NCBI RefSeq assembly: GCF_016124105.1
Contig: NZ_JADGMQ010000001.1
Location: 590,248 to 654,247, forward strand
From: Aquamicrobium zhengzhouense
Lineage (GTDB): Bacteria > Pseudomonadota > Alphaproteobacteria > Rhizobiales > Rhizobiaceae
Length of the DNA stretch: 64,000 nucleotides
Direction: 5' to 3'
Shown here: one piece after another, positions 29,095 through 38,844 of the stretch
How positions within the stretch are numbered: the stretch's first letter is position 1
Layout of the letters: each line of letters starts with the position of its first letter
Program-made: the position numbers and the translations under genes
The notes under the pieces: generated by a model
What the model saw: the letters and a program-made list of their open reading frames with translations, nothing else
Told to the model about the DNA's origin: nothing
Databases searched by the model: none

Positions 29095-31077
29095 TCAGAC
29101 GCCAGCTGCGCGCAGTGCGGCAACCTTTTCAATGGCGGCCTGAACCTTCGTGTCGCGGCTATAAGTGTCGTTATAGTAACGGACTATTCCGGTCTGATCC
29201 GGCCATGCAGTGAAGTACGCAACATAGACCGGCACTTTCACTTCAAGATTTTCTCGACCGTGTTTTCCAGCGAGACGCCGAGTTACCCTGTCGTTATCCC
29301 AACCGAGCACTGCGGCCGCCATGGCGCGCGGGTCGGAAAGGCGAATGCAGCCATTCGACAGGGCCCGATTCTCACGGTTGAACAGATGCTTCTCCGGGGT
29401 GTCATGCATGTAGATCGCATGGCGGTTAGGGAACATGATCTTCATTTCGCCGAGCGCATTGTTCGGCCCCGGCCGCTGGCGCACATTAAACGGGATCTTG
29501 GAGCCATACGCGCCCCAGTTCACCGAGGTTGATGAGACGACCTGCCCATTCTGCCCAACGACCTCGTAGCCGTTGCGATCAAAGTAAGTAGGGTCCTTGA
29601 GAACGCGCGGCAGATAGCTGTTGATCAGGATCGAGCGCGGCATGCCCCAGTAGGGGTGGAACTCCACATAGCTGATCTCATCCTGGAAGAAATATGTCTG
29701 GGTATCCAGTCGCCCTACCACCGTCCGCATCGCCAGCTTCTGTTCGCCGTCCTCGACGTAGTAAGCCTCGAATGAGGGCGTGTTGATAAACACGTAGCGA
29801 TCCGAGAGATCAGACGGAAGCCAGCGGATCCGCTCCATCGCGGCCTCAACCTTGGCGATAGACGATGCCTTCGATTCGCCGGCCAGAGCCAGCACGGTCC
29901 TTGGCCCGATTACCCCATCGTCGCCGACGCCAGCCTGACGCTGCGCTGCCTTGATCAGCGGTACCAACTCCTGCGAGTAGGTTTCGGTGCCGAGGTGGTC
30001 GGCAAGAAGCACGCCGAATTCACTGCGAAAAGCGTCATCGGCACGACGATCGATAAGCGCGAGAATCTTGGTGAATTCCGGGTTCGTCTGACCTGGCTTC
30101 ACCACGGTCTTTGGCTCGATCACGATGTCGTTTTCTGCGCTCTGGCGCAATCGGCCGAGTTCATCGCGCAATGCGCGGTAATAGGCGTTCTGCGGGTGCT
30201 GCTGCGCAAGAAAAGTCGTCACGTCGTCGCTATTTCTTGCCGCGCGAAGCCATTCGACCGCGTCGAACTCCTTGGCTTTGAAATCGTGGTAGCCAGAGAT
30301 CCTGTTAGGATCGATCCGCCCGTTCAGCGCATCCCGCCCGTAGCGCAGCAGGCGGGCCGAAAGCTCCATTTCAAAGGCGAGGAGCTGGCGCTCGTCAGCA
30401 TCAGCAGCTGGAACTGCCAGCGCATAATCGTTGGGGTCGAGCCCTTCAGTCTCTGCCTGACGCAGTGTGGCGATTGCCGACTGAGCCTTCTCGTTGACCC
30501 CGGCGTCCGCGATCCAGATAAGGGTCGGTTCCTGGCTGTAATAGGCCACGAGAGCCTCAGCTATATTCTTCTCCGCCAGCAGGGAGACATCCTGAAGCTG
30601 GCGTACCCGATCTTCAGTCAATTGTTCCGCGGCAATCTCCGGCCCAGTTCCAGCGGGTATCTGGATTTCAGTTGCTGCGGGCTGGCTGGGCGCGCCAGCT
30701 GTGGACTTAGCCTCTTCCAGAACCTCTTCAATGCGATCTTCGATCGTTGATCCGACAGCGGTGTGGTCGAGTTCAACCTCGGAAAGAGCGGCCCCTTCCC
30801 TCTCTCGCACCGGGACAATCGAAGCGAAGTCGACAGGGACAAGCGGATCGGTCTTGTACGTATAGTATTGAGGCCCCGCAATGCGAGGCGGCGGTGCGAC
30901 CTTGGCGGGCTTGGGTGGCGCGGGAACTACTTCGACAGGCGGTGCCTGGCGCGCTCTGTCGCGGAACAGCAAGTCCATCAGCGTCTGCGCTGATGCCTGT
31001 GTGCTGAACCCTGATGTGATTGCGATAGCGGTGGCCGTGGAGAGCGCCAAGATTTTGGCAGTTCGCGCGATCGTCAT
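29095..31077 (-). CDS. Periplasmic L,D-transpeptidase (YcbB/LdtD-like)
   Basis: This enzyme forms 3-3 cross-links in peptidoglycan. It has about 660 residues. A signal peptide ([19 protein letters not shown], cleavage near QASA-QT) and a Pro-rich linker come first, then a long helical region. A peptidoglycan-binding-like segment follows ([19 protein letters not shown]), and the C-terminal YkuD domain holds [10 protein letters not shown] and the catalytic Cys in [13 protein letters not shown]. The ATG at 31077 is preferred over 31089 because AGGTGG lies eight bases before it. Confidence 0.92.
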   Translation of the reverse strand: MTIARTAKILALSTATAIAITSGFSTQASAQTLMDLLFRDRARQAPPVEVVPAPPKPAKVAPPPRIAGPQYYTYKTDPLVPVDFASIVPVREREGAALSEVELDHTAVGSTIEDRIEEVLEEAKSTAGAPSQPAATEIQIPAGTGPEIAAEQLTEDRVRQLQDVSLLAEKNIAEALVAYYSQEPTLIWIADAGVNEKAQSAIATLRQAETEGLDPNDYALAVPAADADERQLLAFEMELSARLLRYGRDALNGRIDPNRISGYHDFKAKEFDAVEWLRAARNSDDVTTFLAQQHPQNAYYRALRDELGRLRQSAENDIVIEPKTVVKPGQTNPEFTKILALIDRRADDAFRSEFGVLLADHLGTETYSQELVPLIKAAQRQAGVGDDGVIGPRTVLALAGESKASSIAKVEAAMERIRWLPSDLSDRYVFINTPSFEAYYVEDGEQKLAMRTVVGRLDTQTYFFQDEISYVEFHPYWGMPRSILINSYLPRVLKDPTYFDRNGYEVVGQNGQVVSSTSVNWGAYGSKIPFNVRQRPGPNNALGEMKIMFPNRHAIYMHDTPEKHLFNRENRALSNGCIRLSDPRAMAAAVLGWDNDRVTRRLAGKHGRENLEVKVPVYVAYFTAWPDQTGIVRYYNDTYSRDTKVQAAIEKVAALRAAGV

Positions 31078-31338
31078 CAAGTCATCCACCTGGCCTGTTC
31101 CGGATTCGCATCAACTATAGATAGTTCGCCCGAATCCGTTAAGCGGCGCAGGCACTACTGGCTGACGCGAGGTCAGCACTGCGTCCTTTGCGCAACAGGC
31201 CAACCAAGCTGGGCCAAGCGATGCGGCGTTCTATCGCCACGCCAAAGCCAAGAATGTGACGAATCCCATTTTTACTTTGACGGACAATGCTCTAAGAGGC
31301 TCAGCAACTATGAACCAGACTTCGGGACGCATATAGCC

Positions 31339-32958
31339 ATGGCCAATCCGGCAGCAGCCAATCTCTTCCCTCTAGCATCTGATGACACAAGCTACCGCAA
31401 ACTGACTTCCGATTTCGTTTCGGTCGACACGTTCCGCGGCCAGGAAATCCTGACGGTGGAGACGGAAGCGTTGCGTCTCCTGTCCGAGACCGCGTTTTCG
31501 GACATCAACCATCTTCTACGGCCTAGCCACCTGAAACAGCTGGCCTCTATCCTTGAGGATCCGGAAGCGACGGACAATGACCGCTTCGTGGCCTACGACC
31601 TGCTCAAGAACGCCAACATTGCCGCGGGCGGCATTCTGCCAATGTGCCAGGACACCGGCACTGCAATCATCATGGGCAAAAAGGGACGCCGCGTCTGGAC
31701 GGACGGCGGCGATGATGCCTGGCTCGGTCAAGGCGTACTAGACGCCTACAACAAGAAGAACCTGCGTTACTCGCAGCTCGCGCCGATCTCCATGTTCGAG
31801 GAGGAAAACACCAAGAACAATCTGCCCGCGCAGATCGACATTTATGAGGAAGGCGAAGACGCCTACAAGTTCCTCTTTGTCGCAAAGGGCGGCGGATCCG
31901 CGAACAAGACGTTTCTGTATCAGGGAACACCTTCCCTGCTTTCCCACGACCGCATGATCGATTTTCTCAAGGAAAAGATCCTGACGCTGGGAACAGCGGC
32001 CTGCCCGCCTTATCACCTGGCAATTGTCATCGGCGGCACGTCTGCCGAGATGAACCTCAAGACAGTGAAGCTTGCCTCGACACGTTATCTAGACGGCCTC
32101 CCGACGAGCGGCGGCCCAACAGGGCATGCATTCCGCGACATTGAAATGGAAGAAGAGATCCACAAGCTGACGCAACAGATGGGTGTCGGCGCGCAGTTCG
32201 GCGGCAAGTATTTCTGCCACGACGTGCGTGTGATCCGTCTGCCCCGCCACGGTGCATCCCTTCCGATCGGTCTCGGCGTTTCATGCTCGGCGGATCGTCA
32301 GGCGAAAGGCAAGATCACGCGCGATGGCGTTTTCATCGAGGAGCTCGAAACGAACCCGGCGCGGTTCATGCCGGACATTGACGAGGACAAGCTGACCTCT
32401 CATGTCGTCCGCATCGACCTGAACCAGCCGATGGAGCAGATCCTCAAAACGCTGTCTCAACACCCTGTGAAGACACGACTTTCATTGACCGGCTCGATCA
32501 TTGTCGCCCGCGACCTCGCGCATTCAAAGATCCGCGAGCGGCTTGAGCGTGGCGAGCCGATGCCCGACTATTTCAAGAACCACCCGATCTACTATGCAGG
32601 CCCGGCGAAAACGCCGACAGGTTACGCCTCCGGATCGTTCGGCCCAACCACTGCCGGCCGAATGGATTCCTATGTCGACCAGTTCCAGTCCTTTGGTGGG
32701 TCGATGGTCATGCTGGCAAAAGGCAACCGCTCGCGTCAGGTCCGCGACGCCTGCGCGCGTCACGGAGGCTTCTACCTGGGGTCTATCGGTGGTCCCGCCG
32801 CACGCCTGGCACAGGATTGCATCAAGAAGGTAGAAGTGGTCGAGTACCCAGAGCTCGGTATGGAAGCCATCTGGCGTATCGAAGTCGAGGACTTCCCTGC
32901 GTTCATCGTGATTGATGACAAGGGCAACGACTTCTTCAAGGAACTGAACCTCGAGTAG
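31339..32958 (+). CDS. fumA: Class I (iron-sulfur) fumarate hydratase
   Basis: It interconverts fumarate and malate in the TCA cycle using a labile [4Fe-4S] cluster. At 539 residues it has both domains fused. The cluster Cys is in [20 protein letters not shown] (about residue 100), a second is in [18 protein letters not shown], and a third in [11 protein letters not shown]. The C-terminal domain has [20 protein letters not shown] and [20 protein letters not shown]. Class I fumarases are oxygen-sensitive, unlike FumC. Confidence 0.96.
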   Translation: MANPAAANLFPLASDDTSYRKLTSDFVSVDTFRGQEILTVETEALRLLSETAFSDINHLLRPSHLKQLASILEDPEATDNDRFVAYDLLKNANIAAGGILPMCQDTGTAIIMGKKGRRVWTDGGDDAWLGQGVLDAYNKKNLRYSQLAPISMFEEENTKNNLPAQIDIYEEGEDAYKFLFVAKGGGSANKTFLYQGTPSLLSHDRMIDFLKEKILTLGTAACPPYHLAIVIGGTSAEMNLKTVKLASTRYLDGLPTSGGPTGHAFRDIEMEEEIHKLTQQMGVGAQFGGKYFCHDVRVIRLPRHGASLPIGLGVSCSADRQAKGKITRDGVFIEELETNPARFMPDIDEDKLTSHVVRIDLNQPMEQILKTLSQHPVKTRLSLTGSIIVARDLAHSKIRERLERGEPMPDYFKNHPIYYAGPAKTPTGYASGSFGPTTAGRMDSYVDQFQSFGGSMVMLAKGNRSRQVRDACARHGGFYLGSIGGPAARLAQDCIKKVEVVEYPELGMEAIWRIEVEDFPAFIVIDDKGNDFFKELNLE

Positions 32959-32970
32959 GGAGATTGCGGC

Positions 32971-33369
32971 ATGGCGATGAAGAAGGGCTACAAGCAGCTG
33001 ATCGATGAAGCCAATGCCGCGATCAAAGCGGTCAGCCCTGAGGAGGCACATCGTCTGTCCCAATCAGGCGATGTTGTCCTGGTCGACATTCGCGATCCAC
33101 GAGAGCTGGATCGCGAAGGCCGGGTGCCGAACGCGTTTCATGCGCCGCGCGGGATGCTTGAATTCTGGATCGACCCGGAAAGCCCCTACCACAAACCGAT
33201 TTTTGCAAGCGGCAAGACGTTCATCTTCTTTTGCGCGGGCGGGCTACGTTCTGCGCTGGCGACCAAGACGGCTCAGGATATGGGGCTCGAACCCGTCATG
33301 CATATTGAAGGTGGGTTTGGCGCCTGGAAGAAAAGTGGAATGCCCGTCGACACTCCGCCGGTGTCTTGA
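32971..33369 (+). CDS. Single-domain rhodanese-like protein
   Basis: This 132-residue cytosolic protein has a single rhodanese domain. The VVLVDIRDPRELDREGRVPN segment carries the CH2A motif, and the active-site loop FFCAGGLRSALATKTAQDMG carries the persulfide-forming Cys. Such proteins transfer sulfane sulfur; the acceptor is unknown. It starts 12 bases after the fumarase stop and probably shares its mRNA, which may link it to care of the Fe-S enzyme, though this is only inference. Confidence 0.9.
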   Translation: MAMKKGYKQLIDEANAAIKAVSPEEAHRLSQSGDVVLVDIRDPRELDREGRVPNAFHAPRGMLEFWIDPESPYHKPIFASGKTFIFFCAGGLRSALATKTAQDMGLEPVMHIEGGFGAWKKSGMPVDTPPVS

Positions 33370-33371
33370 GG

Positions 33372-33830
33372 CTAAACTGACGCTGCAGAACGTAGCAACT
33401 GCTCATTGAGGTCGTCATTGGCCGCATCGCGCATTTCCGCGAGGCTACGGTTGTCGAGCACCGACGCGAGTGCATGCCGAACCTCCAGCATCAGACGACG
33501 AACCTCACAGGTCGACTCGTCGCAATCGTCACAGCGCTCATAACGCGTCTGGCTGGCACAAGGCAGCGGTGCAAGCGGCCCGTCAAGGACGCGAATTACG
33601 TGGCCAACCTTGATTTCGGACGCAGGTTTCGCCAGACGATATCCACCGTCCTTGCCCTTCCGGCTCTGAACGAACCCCGCATTACGGAGTTCTCCGAGAA
33701 TCGCATCGAGAAACTTTTTCGGGATGCGGTTTTCGGCGGCAATATCACTGACGAACTCCAACTGACCAGCGGGCAGATGCGAAAGGTGCATGAGCGCCTT
33801 CAGACCGTATTTGCCCTTTCTGGTGAGCAT
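33372..33830 (-). CDS. Rrf2-family transcriptional regulator
   Basis: The 152-residue protein has an N-terminal winged helix (MLTRKGKYGLKALMHLSHLP, recognition segment NRIPKKFLDAILGELRNAGF). A Cys-rich loop CASQTRYERCDDCDESTC (about residues 92-109) follows. Rrf2 proteins such as IscR, RirA and CymR sense Fe-S clusters, NO or cysteine supply. The Cys spacing here differs from IscR and RirA, so the effector is uncertain. It converges on the fumarase-rhodanese unit with two bases between stops. Confidence 0.88.
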   Translation of the reverse strand: MLTRKGKYGLKALMHLSHLPAGQLEFVSDIAAENRIPKKFLDAILGELRNAGFVQSRKGKDGGYRLAKPASEIKVGHVIRVLDGPLAPLPCASQTRYERCDDCDESTCEVRRLMLEVRHALASVLDNRSLAEMRDAANDDLNEQLLRSAASV

Positions 33831-34005
33831 TGCACTTCCCTTCAAACCCGCCGGATGAGTCGACTGATCGATGCGGCGGCCTCAACAATTCCGCCCAACC
33901 TGAAGCTGGCTTGATAGGCTCACCTGCTGGCACACACAACATCAATTGCGTTAAGTATCGGGTTCGAAGCGGGACCGTAAAGGCGTGGTGTCGGTGAGCG
34001 TCGGC

Positions 34006-34236
34006 TTAATTACCTGCCGGGGATGAAGTCTGCCGTACACGTTCATCCTCACCGCGTCGGAGCGGGAAATTGATGATCTTGGCACCCGTGCATTTCGTGC
34101 GATATTCGGCGGCAAGCAAGCCGTCGATCAGAATATCCAGCGCCTGTCGGGTCTTCTCGCTGAGCTCGTCGCTCCCATCGAGAAGTCGATAAGCTTCCTC
34201 GAGATGGCGGCGTACGGCCTGAACGTTGGTTGTCAA
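34006..34236 (-). CDS. Small hypothetical protein
   Basis: This 76-residue protein is mainly helical (VRRHLEEAYRLLDGSDELSE, then RQALDILIDGLLAAEY) and ends in a basic/polar tail. I do not recognise the family. A GAGAGTGACC element a few bases before the ATG on the minus strand is a plausible ribosome site. The flanking gaps (160 and 188 bases) hold no other gene. Confidence 0.55.
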   Translation of the reverse strand: MTTNVQAVRRHLEEAYRLLDGSDELSEKTRQALDILIDGLLAAEYRTKCTGAKIINFPLRRGEDERVRQTSSPAGN

Positions 34237-34424
34237 AGGTCACTCTCCATATCGCCCCCATATGGCACCGATTTGCGCCTGCAACCGTTTCGATACCTCC
34301 AACGATAAAGTGCGCATTTTAAACAATCGCGGCCGCGGGAGCTGAATCCTCAGCCGATAGTGTGTGACGGGGAAGAGTTGGGCTATGTAGGAAGAAGCGA
34401 AGACCCAATTCACGGAGGCTGTGA

Positions 34425-35864
34425 ATGTTGCGAAAGACCCGCTTCTATATCGATGGCCATTGGTGCGAACCGCAAACGCCGCGAGAGCTTGAGGTGATAA
34501 ATCCAGCGGACGAACAGCCTTACGCCGTCATCTCGATGGGATCCGAAGAGGATGTTGACATCGCTGTTTCTGCGGCACGACGCGCATTTCCTGAATGGTC
34601 TACGACCCCTCATGTGGAAAGGATCGCCGCTGTTGAACGCCTCCTCGATATCTACAAGCGCCGCTCAGAGGAGATGGCGAAAGCAATATCGGAGGAGATG
34701 GGTGCACCCATCCGGCTCGCCCTTGAAGAACAGACTGCCGCGGGTAGCTACCATATTCGCAATTTCATCCACGCCCTGAAGAGCTTTGAGTTCGAAACGC
34801 CGCTGAGCGACCGCTTCTCTGACGAACGCATCATCAGGGAACCGATCGGGGTGTGCGGTCTCATCACGCCGTGGAACTGGCCGATGAACCAGGTCGCTCT
34901 CAAGGTGGTTCCTGCTGTCGGGGTTGGATGCACTGTTGTTCTCAAGCCCTCAGAAATCGCGCCCATTTCTTCCATCATATTCGCCGAGATGATGGATGAG
35001 GCAGGTTTCCCCGCGGGGGTCTTCAACCTGATCAACGGCGACGGTCCTACCGTCGGCGAAGCGATGTCGCGGCATCCGGACATCGACATGATGTCGTTCA
35101 CCGGCTCGACAAGGGCCGGCGTAGCGGTGACGAAAGCGGCGGCCGATACGGTCAAACGTGTCAGCCTCGAACTTGGCGGCAAATCACCGAACCTAATTTT
35201 CGCTGACACGGATGTCGAAGCTGCAGTCGTCCGTGGGCTCGATCACTGCTTTGAGAACACAGGGCAATCCTGCAACGCACCTACGCGCATGCTGGTCGAG
35301 CGTCCCGTCTATGAAGAAGCGGTCGAGATCGCGGAGCGCCACGCCTCGTCAGTTCGCGTCGGCAATCCGGCCGAGGATGGCTCGCACATTGGCCCATTGG
35401 TGTCGCAGGCGCAATTCGACAAGGTCCAGGGCCTGATTGAGGTCGCTATCAAGGAGGGAGCCCGGCTGGTGTCCGGGGGCCCTGGCCGTCCGGAAGGCTT
35501 CAATCGCGGGTATTATGTTCGTCCCACCGTATTCGCAGATGTAACAAACGACATGACTATTGCGCGCGAAGAGGTGTTCGGACCGGTACTGGCGATGATC
35601 CCGTTCGAGACGGAGGAAGAGGCAATCGCGATTGCCAACGACACGGTGTACGGATTGTCGAGCTATATTCAAACGGGCGATCCCGAGCGGGCCCGTCGCG
35701 TTGCCCGGCAACTGCGAAGCGGGATGGTGAACCTCAACGGAAAAAGCAATGCTCCGGGCAGCCCGTTCGGCGGCTACAAACAATCCGGCAATGGCCGGGA
35801 GGGTGGCCAGTTCGGTCTGGAGGAATTCCTAGAGGTTAAGGCCGTAGCTGGCTGGCCAGTCTAA
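34425..35864 (+). CDS. NAD(P)-dependent aldehyde dehydrogenase
   Basis: This 479-residue enzyme oxidises an aldehyde to the acid. It has the full ALDH layout: ITPWNWPMNQVALKVVPAVG (cofactor start), SFTGSTRAGVAVTKAAADTV, catalytic Glu in VSLELGGKSPNLIFAD, catalytic Cys in ENTGQSCNAPTRMLVERPVY, and EEVFGPVLAMIPFETEEEAI. The C-terminus FGGYKQSGNGREGGQFGLEE is intact. Within the superfamily it resembles broad-range bacterial ALDHs; the true substrate is not readable. A GGAGG lies close to the ATG. Confidence 0.92.
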   Translation: MLRKTRFYIDGHWCEPQTPRELEVINPADEQPYAVISMGSEEDVDIAVSAARRAFPEWSTTPHVERIAAVERLLDIYKRRSEEMAKAISEEMGAPIRLALEEQTAAGSYHIRNFIHALKSFEFETPLSDRFSDERIIREPIGVCGLITPWNWPMNQVALKVVPAVGVGCTVVLKPSEIAPISSIIFAEMMDEAGFPAGVFNLINGDGPTVGEAMSRHPDIDMMSFTGSTRAGVAVTKAAADTVKRVSLELGGKSPNLIFADTDVEAAVVRGLDHCFENTGQSCNAPTRMLVERPVYEEAVEIAERHASSVRVGNPAEDGSHIGPLVSQAQFDKVQGLIEVAIKEGARLVSGGPGRPEGFNRGYYVRPTVFADVTNDMTIAREEVFGPVLAMIPFETEEEAIAIANDTVYGLSSYIQTGDPERARRVARQLRSGMVNLNGKSNAPGSPFGGYKQSGNGREGGQFGLEEFLEVKAVAGWPV

Positions 35865-35952
35865 CTAGCCATTTTCTCCCCCTCTTGAACCTTTGCGTCT
35901 TCGATGCGAAATGAGGGGGAGACAAAACACCAATAAGGATGGCAGCGACCAA

Positions 35953-36786
35953 ATGGTCACTTATCTTGATGCGGAGACGGCGCCGCTCCGCAACACCGGT
36001 CAGATCAGGCTCTACAACGCGGAGTCCTTCGAGGGCATGCGCCGGGCCTGTCAGCTGACCGCTCGCTGCCTTGACGAACTCGCATCGATTGTTGCTCCGG
36101 GCGTAACGACCGCTGCAATTGACCGCTTCGTATTCGAGTTCGGCATGGACAACGGTGCCCTGCCCGCAACACTGAACTATCGTGGCTATACCCATTCGGT
36201 TTGCACCTCGATCAACCACGTTGTTTGCCACGGCATTCCAGACGATAAACCCCTGCGCGAAGGCGACATCGTCAACATCGACGTCACCTATATCGTAGAT
36301 GGTTGGCACGGCGATTCGAGTCGCATGTACCCGGTTGGCCAGATCAAACGAGCGGCTGAGCGTCTGCTCGAAGTGACGTATGAGTGCCTTCTGCGAGGCA
36401 TTGAGGCCGTCAAGCCTGGCGCCCGAACGGGTGCCATCGGTGCAGCCATCCAGTCCTATGCCGAAGCAGAGCGCTGCTCGGTCGTGCGCGATTTCTGCGG
36501 CCATGGCGTAGGCAAGCTGTTCCACGACGCCCCGAACATCCTTCACTACGGGCATCCGAATGAAGGCGTCGAAATGCGCCCCGGCATGATCTTCACGATC
36601 GAACCGATGATCAACCTTGGAAAACCGCACGTGAAGGTTCTGTCTGATGGCTGGACCGCGGTAACACGGGATCGCTCCCTCACCGCACAGTACGAACATG
36701 CTGTCGGCGTAACGGAGACCGGCTGCGAGATCTTCACGCTTTCACCGGGCGGCCTGGACTGCCCCGGCCTGCCGGCGCGAAGCTGA
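35953..36786 (+). CDS. map: Methionine aminopeptidase, type I
   Basis: It removes the initiator Met from new proteins. The 277-residue protein is the short type Ia form. [20 protein letters not shown] carries the substrate His and first metal Asp, [12 protein letters not shown] the second Asp, [19 protein letters not shown] the metal His, [10 protein letters not shown] the first metal Glu and [16 protein letters not shown] the last. The ATG at 35953 was taken from family alignment ([12 protein letters not shown]). It is one base from radC and probably shares an mRNA with it. Confidence 0.95.
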   Translation: MVTYLDAETAPLRNTGQIRLYNAESFEGMRRACQLTARCLDELASIVAPGVTTAAIDRFVFEFGMDNGALPATLNYRGYTHSVCTSINHVVCHGIPDDKPLREGDIVNIDVTYIVDGWHGDSSRMYPVGQIKRAAERLLEVTYECLLRGIEAVKPGARTGAIGAAIQSYAEAERCSVVRDFCGHGVGKLFHDAPNILHYGHPNEGVEMRPGMIFTIEPMINLGKPHVKVLSDGWTAVTRDRSLTAQYEHAVGVTETGCEIFTLSPGGLDCPGLPARS

Positions 36787-36787
36787 C

Positions 36788-37486
36788 ATGGCGGACGGAG
36801 AAGAAGACGAGCGTGGCTTCTTCTCCGAATTCCCGGTTGCCGTCCGGCAGCCCGAAGAAGTCCCGGTAAAGAAATCCGACAAACCGCATCACCTCGGCCA
36901 TCGCGAGCGTCTTCGCACGCGCTTCCGAGACGGGGGCGCTGCCACCCTTGCCGACTACGAACTTCTCGAGCTGCTACTTTTCCGCTCGATCCCGCGCGCA
37001 GACACCAAAGGCACCGCCAAAGCACTTATCGCTCGTTTCGGCTCTTTCCCTGAGGTGCTCGGAGCCCCTGAGCATTTGCTGCGTGAAGTACGTGGCGTTG
37101 GCGAGAATGTAGCGCTCGACATCAAGATCGTCGCAGAAGCCGCGCGGCGTATGGCACGTGGTCAGATCTCTCGCCGTCCTTTGCTAGGAACGTGGCAGCA
37201 AGTCCTCGACTATTGCCACACGGCAATGGCCTTCGAAGTTCGTGAGAATTTCCGGATCCTGTTCCTCGACAAGAAAAACACGCTCATCGCTGATGAGGTT
37301 CAACAGGTTGGGACGGTAGACCACACCCCAGCCTATCCGCGCGAAGTTGCGCGACGTGCGCTGGAGCTTTCGGCGACGGCTATCATACTCGTGCACAATC
37401 ACCCCACTCGCCAATTTCGATCACGAGCGATACCGATCAATCCCGTTCAAACATCAGGGAATTCAGCGATTTTGAGGGTTGCGTAG
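36788..37486 (+). pseudogene. radC: radC interrupted after its HNHP motif by the mobile element
   Basis: The first about 206 residues are a normal RadC. There is a helix-hairpin-helix-like N-terminus ([28 protein letters not shown]), the [17 protein letters not shown] turn, and the JAMM-fold part up to AIILVHNHP (His 203 and His 205). RadC should continue with Ser-Gly and a metal Asp about eight residues on, plus about 35 more residues. Instead the frame reads [15 protein letters not shown] and stops at 37486. The catalytic Asp and the last strands are lost, so this product should be inactive. The missing 3' part is nowhere else in the window. The integrase starts 117 bases downstream. Confidence 0.88.
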
Positions 37487-37539
37487 TGGGGGCGGTTATG
37501 GAAAATTGGGGGCTGTAAAAGGGGTAGAAAACGGCTTCC

Positions 37540-37580
37540 CGATCCCACCTAGCGATCCCCGTTTCCCCTTGACCGATCCC
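37540..37580 (+). repeat. Three CGATCCC direct repeats before the integrase
   Basis: CGATCCC occurs at 37540-37546, 37553-37559 and 37574-37580, in the 116-base gap between the element edge and the integrase start (13- and 21-base steps). They could be arm-type binding sites for the integrase. A clear GGAGGAA ribosome site follows just before the integrase ATG. Confidence 0.5.
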
Positions 37581-37602
37581 AGTTGCGGAACAGGAGGAAA
37601 CC

Positions 37603-38844
37603 ATGCCCGCCCTGACCGACACCTCGATCCGACACGCGCTGAAGCGGGTCGAGATGAACCAGAAGCAAGAAAACCTCGCCGACGGCGAAGGGCGCGGCAC
37701 CGGCCGCCTCATCCTCGTCCTCAAGCCCATGCCCAAGCGCGTCACCGCCGACTGGATGGCCCAGCAGTGGCGGGACGGCAAGCGCACCAAGAAGAAGATC
37801 GGTTCCTATCCTTCGATGTCGCTCGCCCAGGCGCGCGAGATATTCAAGCGCGATTTTGCCGACGTGATCCAGAAGGGCCGGAGCATCAAAATCGCCACCG
37901 ACACCCGCCCCGGCACCGTCGCCGACCTGTTCGAGGGCTATGTCGCCGCCCTCAAGGAAGCCGGAAAACCATCCTGGAAGGAGACCGAAAAAGGACTCAA
38001 CAAGATTGCCGATACGCTCGGGCGCAACCGTCTTGCCCGCGAGATCGAAGCCGAGGAAATCATCGAGTTGATCCGCCCGATCTATGAGCGCGGCGCCAAG
38101 TCGATGGCCGACCATGTGCGCTCCTATCTCCATGCCGCCTTCAGCTGGGGCATGAAGTCCGACAACGACTATCGGCAGCAATCCTCCCGCCGCTTCCGAA
38201 TTCCTTTCAATCCGGCGACGGGCATTCCTACCGAACCCAAGGTCAAGGGCACACGCTGGCTCGACGAGGACGAGTTCGTTCAGCTCTATCGCTGGCTTGA
38301 ATGTCCCGACACGCCGGTCCATCCACCTTATACGCGCGCGGTCAGGCTTCTCATGCTGACCGGCCAGCGGGTGCAGGAAATCGCGCGGCTTCACATCGAC
38401 CAGTGGGACGCCCAGGAGAAGATCATCGACTGGTCCAGGACCAAGAATGATCAGCCTCATGCCGTTCCGGTGCCTTCGCTGGCGGCCGAGTTGCTCGCCT
38501 CGATCAATGTCAACGAGTACGGCTGGTTTTTCCCCTCAGCCCAAGATCCGTCGAAGCCCGTCAGCCACGGCACGCTATACTCGTTCATGTGGCGACAGCG
38601 GGATCGCGGCGTCATCCCCTATGTGACGAATCGCGACCTTCGGCGGACCTTCAAGACGCTGACCGGCAAGGCGGGCGTTTCCAAGGAAATCCGCGACCGG
38701 CTGCAAAACCACGCCTTGCAGGACGTCAGTTCCAAGCACTACGACCGCTGGAACTACATGGCCGAGAAGCGAGCCGGGATGGCGAAATGGGACAAGTTCG
38801 TCAGGGCAATGCTCGCGAAGAAGCGCCTGAAGGCGGCCGCATGA
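37603..38844 (+). CDS. int: Tyrosine-family integrase of the element
   Basis: This 413-residue integrase has an N-terminal arm-binding part (about residues 30-110; KKIGSYPSMSLAQAREIFKR is the DUF4102-like segment of P4-type integrases). A core-binding SAM-like domain (about 115-215) follows, then the catalytic domain. The active-site Arg is in MLTGQRVQEIARLHIDQ, the Lys in DWSRTKNDQPHAVP, and the second Arg in NRDLRRTFKTL, where the usual His of HxxR appears to be Arg. SSKHYDRWNYM carries the Tyr nucleophile. It lies at the radC junction and should mediate integration there. Its stop overlaps the next gene by four bases. Confidence 0.9.
   Translation: MPALTDTSIRHALKRVEMNQKQENLADGEGRGTGRLILVLKPMPKRVTADWMAQQWRDGKRTKKKIGSYPSMSLAQAREIFKRDFADVIQKGRSIKIATDTRPGTVADLFEGYVAALKEAGKPSWKETEKGLNKIADTLGRNRLAREIEAEEIIELIRPIYERGAKSMADHVRSYLHAAFSWGMKSDNDYRQQSSRRFRIPFNPATGIPTEPKVKGTRWLDEDEFVQLYRWLECPDTPVHPPYTRAVRLLMLTGQRVQEIARLHIDQWDAQEKIIDWSRTKNDQPHAVPVPSLAAELLASINVNEYGWFFPSAQDPSKPVSHGTLYSFMWRQRDRGVIPYVTNRDLRRTFKTLTGKAGVSKEIRDRLQNHALQDVSSKHYDRWNYMAEKRAGMAKWDKFVRAMLAKKRLKAAA

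Noticed and set aside
37437..37790. Minus-strand frame across the element's left junction
   Set aside because: It runs antisense to the integrase 5' end and has no protein-like pattern.
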